NCBI GenBank assembly: GCA_900549195.1
Contig: URNK01000067.1
Span: 1-9,160, forward strand
Source: an uncultured Collinsella sp.
GTDB lineage: Bacteria > Actinomycetota > Coriobacteriia > Coriobacteriales > Coriobacteriaceae
Reading direction: 5' to 3'
Length of the DNA stretch: 9,160 nucleotides
Part shown: one piece after another, positions 1 to 5,561 of the stretch
Numbering within the stretch: the first letter of the stretch is position 1
Layout of the letters: each line of letters opens with the position of its first letter
Notes under the pieces: generated by a model
Seen by the model: the letters and a program-made list of their open reading frames with translations, nothing else
Databases searched by the model: none
What the model was told of the DNA's origin: nothing
Position numbers and translations under genes: made by a program

Positions 1-605
1 TTGAGGGCGCTCTGCTCGGCGGCATCGTCGGGCATATACTCGCGATGCTGCTTGGCGTCGAAACTCTCCTCGAACACGCGGCAGCCGTTGCGCTTGATGA
101 TGCGCCCGGGCACGCCCACGACGGTGCAGTTGTCGGGCACGTCCTTGACGACGACCGAGTTGCCGCCGATTTTGACGTTGTTGCCAATGTGGATGTTGCC
201 AAGCACCTTGGCGCCCGTGCCCACCGTGACATTGTTGCCCAGGGTGGGGTGGCGCTTGCCGGTCTCGTTGCCGGTGCCGCCGAGCGTGACGCCCTGGTAG
301 AGCACACAGTTGTCGCCCACGATGGCAGTCTCGCCGATGACGACGCCCATGGCGTGGTCGATAAAGAAGTGCTTGCCGAGCTGCGCGGCGGGATGAATCT
401 CGACGCCGGTGATATGGCGGGTGATTTGCGAGAGCACACGGGCGAGTGAGCGATGGCCGTGTTTCCAGAGCCAGTGCTCGGGCACGTGGTTCCACTTGGC
501 GTGCAGACCAGGATAGGAAAGGAAGATGACCAGACCGTTTTGCGCGGCGGGGTCCTGCGCCTGGACGGTCTTGATGTCCTCGCGAATGGTATTGATAAAG
601 CTCAC
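1..605 (-). CDS. cysE: Serine O-acetyltransferase, C-terminus cut by the window edge
   Basis: Transfers acetyl from acetyl-CoA to L-serine, giving O-acetylserine, the carbon skeleton for cysteine synthesis in the cytoplasm. The 201 visible residues start at a GTG (603-605) preceded 6 nt away by the strong ribosome-binding site AGGGAGGG (612-619). The short N-terminal helical part (about 1-66) leads into a left-handed beta-helix of hexapeptide repeats (about 67-165). It carries the family signature around residues 67-93 (GVEIHPAA, then FIDHAMGVVIGET), with catalytic-type D83/H84 and H119 in the GKRHPTLG segment. The tail with VGVPGRII (164-170) is typical of the family. The short N-terminal domain matches the compact form found in many Gram-positive bacteria. 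No stop is reached before base 1, so a few C-terminal residues are probably missing. Divergent from the dedA-like gene. Family assignment is very secure. Confidence 0.96.
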   Translation of the reverse strand, partial: MSFINTIREDIKTVQAQDPAAQNGLVIFLSYPGLHAKWNHVPEHWLWKHGHRSLARVLSQITRHITGVEIHPAAQLGKHFFIDHAMGVVIGETAIVGDNCVLYQGVTLGGTGNETGKRHPTLGNNVTVGTGAKVLGNIHIGNNVKIGGNSVVVKDVPDNCTVVGVPGRIIKRNGCRVFEESFDAKQHREYMPDDAAEQSAL

Positions 606-634
606 TGGCCGCCCTCCCTTAGCGCCATGGCAAT

Positions 635-663
635 GCGATTCACTAAAGTATAGCGATTCGCTA
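635..663. repeat. Paired 11-bp direct repeats and a perfect palindrome over the cysE promoter
   Basis: GCGATTCACTA (635-645) and GCGATTCGCTA (653-663) are direct repeats with 10 of 11 bases identical, offset by 18 bp. The second sits inside a perfect 13-bp palindrome (TAGCGA-T-TCGCTA, 651-663) lying in the spacer of the predicted cysE promoter and overlapping the -10. This is where a repressor or activator would bind. No regulator is identified. Confidence 0.35.
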
Positions 664-674
664 GGGATTAGGAA
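647..674 (-). promoter_or_regulatory. Probable cysE promoter
   Basis: Read on the minus strand, a perfect-looking -10 hexamer TATACT (647-652) lies 16 bp downstream of a weak -35 TTCCTA (669-674), giving a 5' leader of roughly 35 nt before the GTG start. The -10 is strong and the -35 poor, which would suit an activated promoter. Predicted by eye from consensus only. Confidence 0.5.
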
Positions 675-751
675 GGGCGATTTTGCTGTGCTTTGGGCGA
701 CAAGTGTCAGTTATGCAAACTTGCTGGTAATGGAGTCATGCTTTTGTGGGG

Positions 752-783
752 TTGCGCACGAGGGGGCGCCGCAACCGTATACT
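752..783 (+). promoter_or_regulatory. Possible promoter of the dedA-like gene
   Basis: TATACT (778-783) is a good -10 hexamer about 47 bp before the dedA start. The only -35-like sequence, TTGCGC (752-757), would need a 20-bp spacer, so the upstream element is doubtful. The rest of the 606-829 divergent intergenic region shows no gene. Confidence 0.35.
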
Positions 784-829
784 GGTCAACTTGGACGTGT
801 CCGCGCCCACAACTGAGAGGTTTTACTTC

Positions 830-1468
830 ATGGGTTTCATCAATTTTATCGCCGAGCTGCTTAAGGATCCGCGCACCGCGATCGCCAGCTGGATCGCCGC
901 CGGCCCGCTTATGGCCTACGGCTGCGTTTTCCTGATCATCTTTATCGAGACGGGCGTGGTGTTCTTCCCGTTCCTTCCCGGTGATTCGCTGCTGTTCGCC
1001 TCGGGTTTCTTTGCCCACAACGGCGGCTTTAACATCGTGGCGCTTCTGGCCACCGCATGGGCCGCTGCCATTTTGGGCGATCAGTGCAACTTTACGATCG
1101 GTCACTTCTTTGGCCGCAAGATCATCGCTTCGGGCAAGGTCAAGGCCATGACGCCCGAGCGCATCAAAAAGTCCGAGGACTTCTTGGACAAGTGGGGTCA
1201 CCTGGCCATCTTCCTGGGTCGCTTCTTCCCGTTTATCCGCACCTTTGTGCCATTTATCGCTGGAATGGGCGGCATGCACTGGCGCAACTTTGTCGTCTTT
1301 AACGTGCTGGGCGGCATTACCTGGTCGACGGTCTTTACGCTGCTGGGCTACTTCTTTGGCGGCATTCCCTTTGTGCAGGAGCACTTTGAGCTGCTGATTA
1401 TCGGCATCGTTGCCGTGTCGATCATCCCGACCGTGGTCGGTCTGGTTAAGGCCAAGCTGGGTAAATAG
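830..1468 (+). CDS. DedA/SNARE-associated (VTT) family membrane protein
   Basis: A 212-residue integral membrane protein of the DedA family. Characterised members are proposed lipid scramblases or undecaprenyl-phosphate flippases that support envelope integrity; the substrate here is unknown. The family core is intact: an acidic motif in a re-entrant hydrophobic stretch (E40, then FFPFLPGDS with D52) and the second motif LGRFFPFIRTFVPFIAG (about 129-145) with R131 and R137. These correspond to residues found essential in E. coli homologues. Hydrophobic segments lie at about 25-60, 66-90, 123-145, 153-175 and 186-205. The start at ATG 830 is chosen because GAGAGG (815-820) lies 9 nt upstream and the protein aligns from there. 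The frame stays open back to 746, but those residues are charged and unlike the family. Single-gene unit: a terminator follows 40 nt after the stop. Confidence 0.92.
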   Translation: MGFINFIAELLKDPRTAIASWIAAGPLMAYGCVFLIIFIETGVVFFPFLPGDSLLFASGFFAHNGGFNIVALLATAWAAAILGDQCNFTIGHFFGRKIIASGKVKAMTPERIKKSEDFLDKWGHLAIFLGRFFPFIRTFVPFIAGMGGMHWRNFVVFNVLGGITWSTVFTLLGYFFGGIPFVQEHFELLIIGIVAVSIIPTVVGLVKAKLGK

Positions 1469-1507
1469 AACGCCTAGCTCGAGCCAGCGCGCAGACCGTA
1501 CAGTTGA

Positions 1508-1540
1508 GGCCCGTCACCGCTTACGGTGGCGGGCCTTTTT
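1508..1540 (+). terminator. Rho-independent terminator of the dedA-like gene
   Basis: A 12-bp stem (1508-1519 pairing with 1524-1535, one G-U pair) closes a CTTA loop and is followed directly by TTTTT (1536-1540). It lies 40 nt past the dedA stop and separates it from the ilvE promoter. Confidence 0.93.
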
Positions 1541-1584
1541 GCTTCGGTCAAATGAAAATACTTTACTTAGTTAAAGAAAAGCGT

Positions 1585-1612
1585 TTTATCAGACGCGCGT
1601 GCGGAGTACAAT
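1585..1612 (+). promoter_or_regulatory. Probable ilvE promoter
   Basis: The -10 hexamer TACAAT (1607-1612) lies 16 bp after a partial -35, TTTATC (1585-1590), in an AT-rich stretch that stands out from the G+C-rich surroundings. Transcription would begin near 1619-1620. Judged by consensus only. Confidence 0.5.
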
Positions 1613-1765
1613 CTCGTGCATGCGAATCGACGTGCCATCGGCTTTGATGCCGTTTGCGTGTCCCGTCCGGCTCTACGCTCCGGGCGTGTGACGTTGCGAC
1701 GCGGTCGGCCTCGGTCCTTGCGTGCGGGTTCGCGAGTTTGCAACTGTGTATGTAAGGAGCGGCAT
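1613..1765 (+). promoter_or_regulatory. Structured ilvE leader with a possible 23-codon leader peptide
   Basis: About 147 nt separate the predicted transcription start from the ilvE start codon. An ATG at 1620, virtually at the predicted 5' end, opens a 23-codon frame ending at TGA 1689-1691. It holds one Ile, three Val and two Leu, not clustered. A 7-bp hairpin (1664-1670 with 1680-1686, one G-U) overlaps its end. A longer interrupted stem pairs 1693-1697 with 1740-1744 and 1700-1703 with 1731-1734, ending about 10 nt before the ilvE ribosome-binding site. This could be an attenuator with a leaderless leader peptide, but no terminator with a U-run is present and no T-box sequence was recognised. 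The same bases stay open in frame with ilvE from GTG 1616, an alternative I consider unlikely. Confidence 0.3.
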
Positions 1766-2818
1766 ATGACTGTCGAGAAGAAGGATATCGATTGGGGTAG
1801 CCTCGGCTTTGGCTACATGAAGACCGATTACAGCTACGAGGCCCATTGGAAGGATGGCGAGTGGGACGAGGGCGGCCTGACCACCGACCACACCCTGCAT
1901 GTCTCCGAGTGCGGCGGTATCTTCCATTACTGCCAGGAGGTCTTTGAGGGCCTGAAGGCCTACACCGCCGAGGACGGCAGCATCGTCTGCTTCCGTCCCG
2001 ACATGAACGCCGAGCGTATGTACAACTCTGCCCAGCGCCTCGAGATGCCCCCGTTCCCCAAGGACAAGTTCGTTGAGGCCGTCAAGCAGGTCGTTTCTGC
2101 CAACGCCGCCTGGGTTCCGCCCTTCGGCTCCGGCGCGACCCTGTACGTGCGTCCGTTTATGATCGGCTCCGGTGACGTGATCGGCGTGGCTCCCGCTCCT
2201 GAGTACACGTTCCGCATTCTCGTGACCCCGGTCGGTCCGTACTTTAAGGGCGGCCTCAAGCCCGTCAAGCTGCGCGTTTCCGAGTACGACCGCGCAGCAC
2301 CGCATGGCACCGGCAATATCAAGGCCGGCCTGAACTACGCCATGTCCCTCAAGCCCACGATGGAGGCCCATCGCGAGGGCTATGCCGAGAACCTGTATCT
2401 CGATTCCGAGTCCCGCACCTATGTCGAGGAGACCGGCGGCGCCAACGTCCTGTTCGTGAAGGAGGACGGCACGCTCGTCGTTCCGCAGTCGCACACCGAC
2501 TCCATCCTGCCCTCTATCACCCGTCGTTCGCTTGTTCAGGTTGCTCAGGACCTGGGCATGACCGTTGACCAGCGTCCCGTCGAGTGGGCCGAGGTCAAGG
2601 CCGGCACCTTTGTGGAGTGCGGCCTGTGCGGCACCGCTGCCGTCATCTCCCCGGTTGGCGAGATCGACAACAAGGTTTACGGCGCCGACGAGACCGTGAC
2701 CTTCCCGGCTGGCTACACCGAGATCGGCCCCGTGATGAAGAAGCTCCGCGAGACCCTGACGGGCATCCAGTCCGGTGCTGTCGAGGACAAGCACAACTGG
2801 GTTTACACCGTCGCGTAA
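1766..2818 (+). CDS. ilvE: Branched-chain amino acid aminotransferase
   Basis: A 350-residue PLP-dependent class IV aminotransferase. It interconverts Leu/Ile/Val with their 2-oxo acids using 2-oxoglutarate/glutamate: the last step of branched-chain amino acid synthesis or the first of degradation, in the cytoplasm. The PLP-binding lysine is K186 in GTGNIKAGLNYAMSL. EVFEGLKAY (58-66), YVEETGGANVLFV (219-231, with the conserved Glu pair) and SILPSITRRSL (246-256) are all standard for the type II (longer, Gram-positive/eukaryotic) BCAT subgroup, and the length agrees. The start at ATG 1766 is supported by AAGGAG (1754-1759) 6 nt upstream. The frame is open upstream to 1616, but that part is Arg/Cys-rich and unlike the family. 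No other ilv or leu gene is nearby, so it is probably transcribed alone; a large hairpin follows the stop. Confidence 0.96.
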   Translation: MTVEKKDIDWGSLGFGYMKTDYSYEAHWKDGEWDEGGLTTDHTLHVSECGGIFHYCQEVFEGLKAYTAEDGSIVCFRPDMNAERMYNSAQRLEMPPFPKDKFVEAVKQVVSANAAWVPPFGSGATLYVRPFMIGSGDVIGVAPAPEYTFRILVTPVGPYFKGGLKPVKLRVSEYDRAAPHGTGNIKAGLNYAMSLKPTMEAHREGYAENLYLDSESRTYVEETGGANVLFVKEDGTLVVPQSHTDSILPSITRRSLVQVAQDLGMTVDQRPVEWAEVKAGTFVECGLCGTAAVISPVGEIDNKVYGADETVTFPAGYTEIGPVMKKLRETLTGIQSGAVEDKHNWVYTVA

Positions 2819-2843
2819 GCTGTCTTAGCTGTCCGGCCCGAGG

Positions 2844-2961
2844 GCGACCTTCCTTTCCGGCGCGTCCTCGGACATGAAAGAACCTCCGCTGCGCACTACG
2901 TGCGGCGGGGGTTCTTTCGTCCTGCGGAGTGCGCCGGAAAGGAAGGTCGCGCTTTTGTTTT
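2844..2961 (+). terminator. Large nested hairpin after ilvE, probable terminator or repeat element
   Basis: A perfect 20-bp inverted repeat (2844-2863 with 2931-2950) encloses a second hairpin, 2876-2889 with 2905-2918 (14 pairs, one G-U) continuing into 2892-2896 with 2900-2904 around a TAC loop; GGAC (2870-2873) and GTCC (2919-2922) can also pair. The whole 107 bases can fold as one interrupted stem. GCTTTTGTTTT follows (2951-2961), so on the plus strand it can terminate ilvE transcription. It is much larger than needed for a terminator, so it may be a copy of a dispersed palindromic element. The gene-free stretch 2819-3143 otherwise holds only the IS left end and its target duplication. 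Confidence 0.65.
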
Positions 2962-3024
2962 GGTTCGCGCCATGTGGGGGTGGTGGCGACGTGCATTTTT
3001 GCGAGTATTCTGCAATCGAAGGCC

Positions 3025-3032
3025 CCTGCATA
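3025..3032. repeat. Left 8-bp target-site duplication of the IS
   Basis: CCTGCATA here is identical to 4539-4546 on the other side of the element, and each copy touches the terminal inverted repeat. Eight base pairs is within the 8-9 bp known for the IS256 family. A perfect match implies a fairly recent insertion. Confidence 0.93.
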
Positions 3033-3060
3033 GGTAGCGCGCAGAGATGTGGTGTAAGAG
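3033..3060 (+). repeat. Left terminal inverted repeat of the IS
   Basis: 28 bases starting GGTAGCGCGCAG and ending GTGGTGTAAGAG. The inner 12 bases match the right repeat exactly; mismatches are at positions 4, 11, 12 and 16. This is the transposase recognition end. Confidence 0.9.
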
Positions 3061-3098
3061 GCGGGGCATACCCCGCCTCTTCCCTTTCTTGAAAGGGA
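3056..3098 (+). terminator. Two back-to-back hairpins just inside the IS left end
   Basis: Hairpin 1 is an 11-bp perfect stem (3056-3066 with 3071-3081) around CATA. Hairpin 2 is an 8-bp perfect stem (TCCCTTTC 3081-3088 with GAAAGGGA 3091-3098) around TT; the two share base 3081. They lie between the IS end and the transposase start. A plausible role, known for other insertion sequences, is to stop outside transcription or hide the ribosome-binding site in read-through RNA. There is no clean T-run, so classical termination is uncertain. Confidence 0.5.
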
Positions 3099-3143
3099 GG
3101 GGACACCGCCTAGAATTCGTCGTTGGAGTAATGAAGGTGACGA

Positions 3144-4478
3144 ATGGAAGGAAAGGCGATGCCCCAAGAAGAGAGTGTACTGCGCCTCGGCCGCGACGAG
3201 GCCCTCGAGGCGGCGAGGCTTTGGCAGGAGTGCGGCGACGCGCGCGAGTTCGCGTGCAGGGTGCTGGGCGGCGTGATGAACGCGCTGATGGACTCCGAGG
3301 CCCAGCAGATGTGCGGCACGGGCCGCAACGAGCGCAGCGACGGCAGGGAGAACAGCCGCAACGGCTACCGCCCCAGGTCGCTCAAGACCGCCGTGGGCGA
3401 CGTGGAGCTCGAGATACCCAAGCTCAGGCACGGCACCTACTACCCCGAGGGCATGCTCGCGCGATGGTCGCGCGTCGACACCTCGGTGGCCGCCCTCGTG
3501 CAGGAGATGTACGTGTGCGGCGTGTCCACCCGCAAGGTCGAGCGCGTGGCGTCCAGGCTGGGCATATCCTCGCTGTCGAGCTCGGAGGTCTCGAGCCTCT
3601 GCTCCGACCTCGACGCCGAGGTGGCGGAGTTCCGCCGCCGCGACCTGTCGGGCACGCCGTGCTGCTACCTGTGGCTCGACGCCACCTACATGAGCTGCAG
3701 GGTCGGCTCGTCGGTCGTCTCGCAGGGCGTCGTGACCGCGATCGGGCTGGGTGACGACGGGCGCAAGCACTTCCTGGGCTGCGACGTGGTCGACACTGAG
3801 AGCGAGGACTCCTGGGCGGCATTCCTCGGCGGGCTGCGCGAGCGCGGGCTGGCCGGAGTTCGCCTCGTGGTCTCCGACAGCCACGCCGGGCTCGTGGCCG
3901 CCGTCTCGCGCCTGTTCCAGGGCTGCGCCTGGCAGCGCTGCGTGACGCACCTGCAGCGCAACCTCCAGAGCGCCTGGTCGGGCAGGCCCGAGGACTCCAA
4001 GGCGGCCGTCAGGGACCTCGTGCACGCCGCAGTCTACCAGGACGACCCCGACCTCGCGCGCTGCGTGTGGGCCGAGGCGGCGCCCTGGGTGGCGTCGGTG
4101 TCCGCCAGGGCCGGCGAGGTCTTCGAGCAGGCCGAGGACTCCGCGCTGGCGTTCACGGCCTTCCCCAGGGCGCACTGGGCCAAGCTCCGAACCAACAACG
4201 TCCAGGAGCGCGCCAACCGCGAGATCAAGCGCCGCTACAGGGTCGTGCAGTCCTTCCCCTCGAGGGAGTCGATGCTGCGCCTGACGTGCGCGAGCCTCAT
4301 GGAGACCGAGGGGCAGTGGTCCCAGCAGCGCGTGTTCTCCGAGGCCTCGGCCGCCGAGGGCTTCGCCGAGCCCGCGGACAGGCCGGCCCCGACAGAGGGG
4401 AGGCGCCGCGCGCTCGGGCGGCGCGCCAGGGAGATAGTGGACGAGATAGTCGAGAGGCGCGGTCTCAAGAAGGAGTAA
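3144..4478 (+). CDS. IS256-family (Mutator-type) DDE transposase
   Basis: A 444-residue transposase, somewhat longer than the roughly 390-420 residues usual for the family. The DDE triad is intact: D179 in LWLDATY, D245 in LVVSDSHAGL, and E355 in NNVQERANREIKRR. Between them is the family's QRCVTHLQRNLQ (264-275, the C-x2-H signature, C266/H269). The conserved FLGCDVVDTESEDSW block (210-224) and the Arg-rich segment before FPSRES complete the match. The N-terminal 110 residues would bind the terminal repeats. ATG 3144 has AAGG (3134-3137) 6 nt upstream; ATG 3159, with AAGGA at 3148-3152 and 6-nt spacing, is an equally good start, shortening the protein by 5 residues. No frameshift or internal stop is seen, so it should be functional. 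The Ala/Glu/Arg-rich tail (about 400-444) is unremarkable. Confidence 0.95.
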   Translation: MEGKAMPQEESVLRLGRDEALEAARLWQECGDAREFACRVLGGVMNALMDSEAQQMCGTGRNERSDGRENSRNGYRPRSLKTAVGDVELEIPKLRHGTYYPEGMLARWSRVDTSVAALVQEMYVCGVSTRKVERVASRLGISSLSSSEVSSLCSDLDAEVAEFRRRDLSGTPCCYLWLDATYMSCRVGSSVVSQGVVTAIGLGDDGRKHFLGCDVVDTESEDSWAAFLGGLRERGLAGVRLVVSDSHAGLVAAVSRLFQGCAWQRCVTHLQRNLQSAWSGRPEDSKAAVRDLVHAAVYQDDPDLARCVWAEAAPWVASVSARAGEVFEQAEDSALAFTAFPRAHWAKLRTNNVQERANREIKRRYRVVQSFPSRESMLRLTCASLMETEGQWSQQRVFSEASAAEGFAEPADRPAPTEGRRRALGRRAREIVDEIVERRGLKKE

Positions 4479-4510
4479 CATCGGGACTTGCAGCGACGGA
4501 CCTCAGGACG

Positions 4511-4538
4511 CTCTTACACCACGTCTGCGCGCGCCACC
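4511..4538 (-). repeat. Right terminal inverted repeat of the IS
   Basis: Mirror of 3033-3060, 24 of 28 positions matching, ending GCGCGCCACC and touching the target duplication. The 32 bases between the transposase stop and this repeat hold nothing else recognisable. Confidence 0.9.
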
Positions 4539-4546
4539 CCTGCATA
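4539..4546. repeat. Right 8-bp target-site duplication of the IS
   Basis: CCTGCATA, identical to 3025-3032 and abutting the right inverted repeat. Removing 3033-4546 restores the presumed pre-insertion sequence. Confidence 0.93.
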
Positions 4547-4577
4547 CCGACCTCGGGCAAAAAATCGGGAGTTCTCG

Positions 4578-4697
4578 ATGTTTTCTACGGATGATGGGCG
4601 GGGTTATGGGCTGGCAGCGTTTGATTTGCAGGGATATTCGCGGCCTTTGGCACTTATCGTGGCGCCCGAAGCTCTCGGTTATGTTGAATACTCCTAA
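4578..4697 (+). CDS. Possible small protein, 39 residues, perhaps the end of an IS-interrupted gene
   Basis: ATG 4578 has GGGAG (4567-4571) at an ideal 6-nt distance and opens 39 codons to TAA 4695-4697. The peptide has an ordinary composition (MFSTDDGRGYGL at the start, GYVEYS at the end) with a short hydrophobic patch, but no family or motif I recognise. The frame is also open leftward: with the IS and one duplication copy removed it joins 2878-3032, so a longer version of about 69 residues from GTG 2974 could have existed before the insertion. Other frames are open across the same join, so openness is weak evidence. Could equally be non-coding. The rest of the gene-free stretch 4479-4810 holds the IS right end and a terminator. 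Confidence 0.25.
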   Translation: MFSTDDGRGYGLAAFDLQGYSRPLALIVAPEALGYVEYS

Positions 4698-4735
4698 AAA
4701 TGCACGGCGCTTAGAGGGGGACCTTCGCGAAAAGG

Positions 4736-4774
4736 AAACTGCCCCGTCGAAGTATGCATTCGACGGGGCAGTTT
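4736..4774 (-). terminator. Strong hairpin terminator of lemA, probably bidirectional
   Basis: A perfect 16-bp stem (4736-4751 with 4759-4774) around a 7-nt loop, 36 nt past the lemA stop. On the minus strand the stem ends in AGTTT and is followed by CCTTTTC; on the plus strand it ends in AGTTT followed by ATACATTT. Either direction could terminate, which suits its position between converging units. Confidence 0.85.
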
Positions 4775-4810
4775 ATACATTTGGCCGATTAAGGATGCGC
4801 TGTCAAACTA

Positions 4811-5362
4811 TTAGAACTTGACGGTCGGGGCCTGGCGGGCTGCTTCGGCGGCCTCGAAGCCCTGGCGCTCCTTAAACTGGAAGATGCCAGCAAAGATGAC
4901 AGCCGGGAACGTCTGAATGGCGTTGTTGTAGCTGAGCACGCAGTCGTTGTAGCTCTGGCGTGCATAGCTGATCTTGTTTTCGGTATCCTCGAGCGATGCC
5001 TGCAGCTGCGTAAAGTTGGTGTTTGCCTTAAGATCGGGATAGGCCTCGGCCACGGCGAAGAGCTGGCGCAGCGCACCGGTCAGCACGTTGTCGGCTTCCA
5101 TCTTGGCCTCGGGCGTGGTGGCCTTGACGGCGGTGTTACGCGCGCTGATCACGGCGGAGAGCGTCTCCTGCTCGTGCTTGGCGTAGCCCTTGACGGTCTC
5201 GACCAGGTTGGGGATCAGGTCGTTGCGGCGCTGCAGCTGCGTATCGATGTTCTGCCAGGCGTTATCGATGCGGTTACGCTTGGTGACCATGTTGTTGTAG
5301 ATGCCGGCGATGGCGCAGGCAATCACAATGACAACAACGATGCCGATGATGACGGGAAGCAT
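4811..5362 (-). CDS. lemA: LemA family membrane-anchored protein
   Basis: A 183-residue protein with one N-terminal membrane segment (about 2-22: LPVIIGIVVVIVIACAIAG) followed by the LemA four-helix domain. Family motifs are all present: YNNMVTKRNRIDNAWQNID (22-40), LQRRNDLIPNLVETVKGYAKHE (43-64), EAYPDLKANTNFTQLQ (106-121), and E125-N129-ISYARQSYN to a final FPAVIF (152-157). LemA proteins are widespread and their biochemical role is not settled; some lie beside TPM-domain genes, which is not so here. ATG 5362 is chosen because GGAG (5368-5371) is 5 nt upstream and the membrane anchor begins at once; the open frame upstream is not like the family. Transcribed alone, divergently from the tetR-like gene. 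Length is normal. Confidence 0.94.
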   Translation of the reverse strand: MLPVIIGIVVVIVIACAIAGIYNNMVTKRNRIDNAWQNIDTQLQRRNDLIPNLVETVKGYAKHEQETLSAVISARNTAVKATTPEAKMEADNVLTGALRQLFAVAEAYPDLKANTNFTQLQASLEDTENKISYARQSYNDCVLSYNNAIQTFPAVIFAGIFQFKERQGFEAAEAARQAPTVKF

Positions 5363-5423
5363 GATGTCTCCGTTTCGAATGGCCGCGGCGGCATGCGCCA
5401 GCTGCCGTTGGTATAACGCTACT

Positions 5424-5452
5424 AGTATACCCGCAACGTTTTGCCGTGCCGA
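5424..5452 (-). promoter_or_regulatory. Probable lemA promoter
   Basis: On the minus strand, -35 TCGGCA (4 of 6 consensus, 5447-5452), a 17-bp spacer, then -10 TATACT (5424-5429). The predicted leader is about 55 nt. Confidence 0.55.
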
Positions 5453-5509
5453 ACTTTCCGGTAAGCGTTGTGTTTTCGGCGGGGCCGGCACCGGGGCAAA
5501 GCGCGCGAG

Positions 5510-5521
5510 GTACAGGTGTAC
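5510..5521. promoter_or_regulatory. Small palindrome upstream of the TetR-type gene, possible operator
   Basis: GTACA-GG-TGTAC is a perfect 12-bp palindrome 40 bp before the regulator's start, overlapping a possible -10 (TACGAT, 5519-5524) for which no -35 is evident. TetR proteins commonly repress their own genes through such sites. Short enough to occur by chance. Confidence 0.25.
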
Positions 5522-5561
5522 GATATGCGACAGATTGACGAGTGTTGTCTTTGCCCTGAGG

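Larger units (their letters stand above)
3033..4538 (+). mobile_element. Complete IS256-family insertion sequence, 1506 bp
   Basis: The element is bounded by 28-bp imperfect inverted repeats beginning GGT and ending ACC (3033-3060 and 4511-4538, 24 of 28 matching) and flanked by the perfect 8-bp duplication CCTGCATA. It carries one intact transposase gene filling most of its length, so it looks able to move. Its codon usage (third positions nearly all G or C, AGG frequent for Arg) differs from the neighbouring lemA and tetR-like genes, suggesting arrival from another genome. It sits in the gap between the ilvE hairpin and the lemA terminator, where damage is small. Named to family only; the specific IS cannot be named without a database. 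Confidence 0.93.

Noticed and set aside
707..1384. 225-codon minus-strand frame opposite the dedA-like gene
   Set aside because: Charged, His/Gln/Lys-rich shadow of a membrane protein gene with clear DedA motifs.
1616..1765. N-terminal extension of ilvE by 50 codons from GTG 1616
   Set aside because: The family begins near the ATG at 1766, which has a proper AAGGAG; the extension is Arg/Cys-rich and no ribosome-binding site precedes it.
1673..2794. 373-codon open frame antisense to ilvE
   Set aside because: Shadow of a strongly coding ilvE; low-complexity Gly/Leu/Val/His composition and no ribosome-binding site.
2874..3092. Open frames of 72 and 93 codons (plus and minus) over the ilvE hairpin and IS left end
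   Set aside because: They read through a perfect inverted repeat, so both strands give the same ERKVAL-type peptide; no ribosome-binding site.
2643..4481. 612-codon open frame on the minus strand opposite the transposase
   Set aside because: It is antisense to a transposase with a complete DDE set; the very high third-position G+C of the IS keeps the opposite frame free of stops. The product is Arg/Ala/His-rich with no family features.
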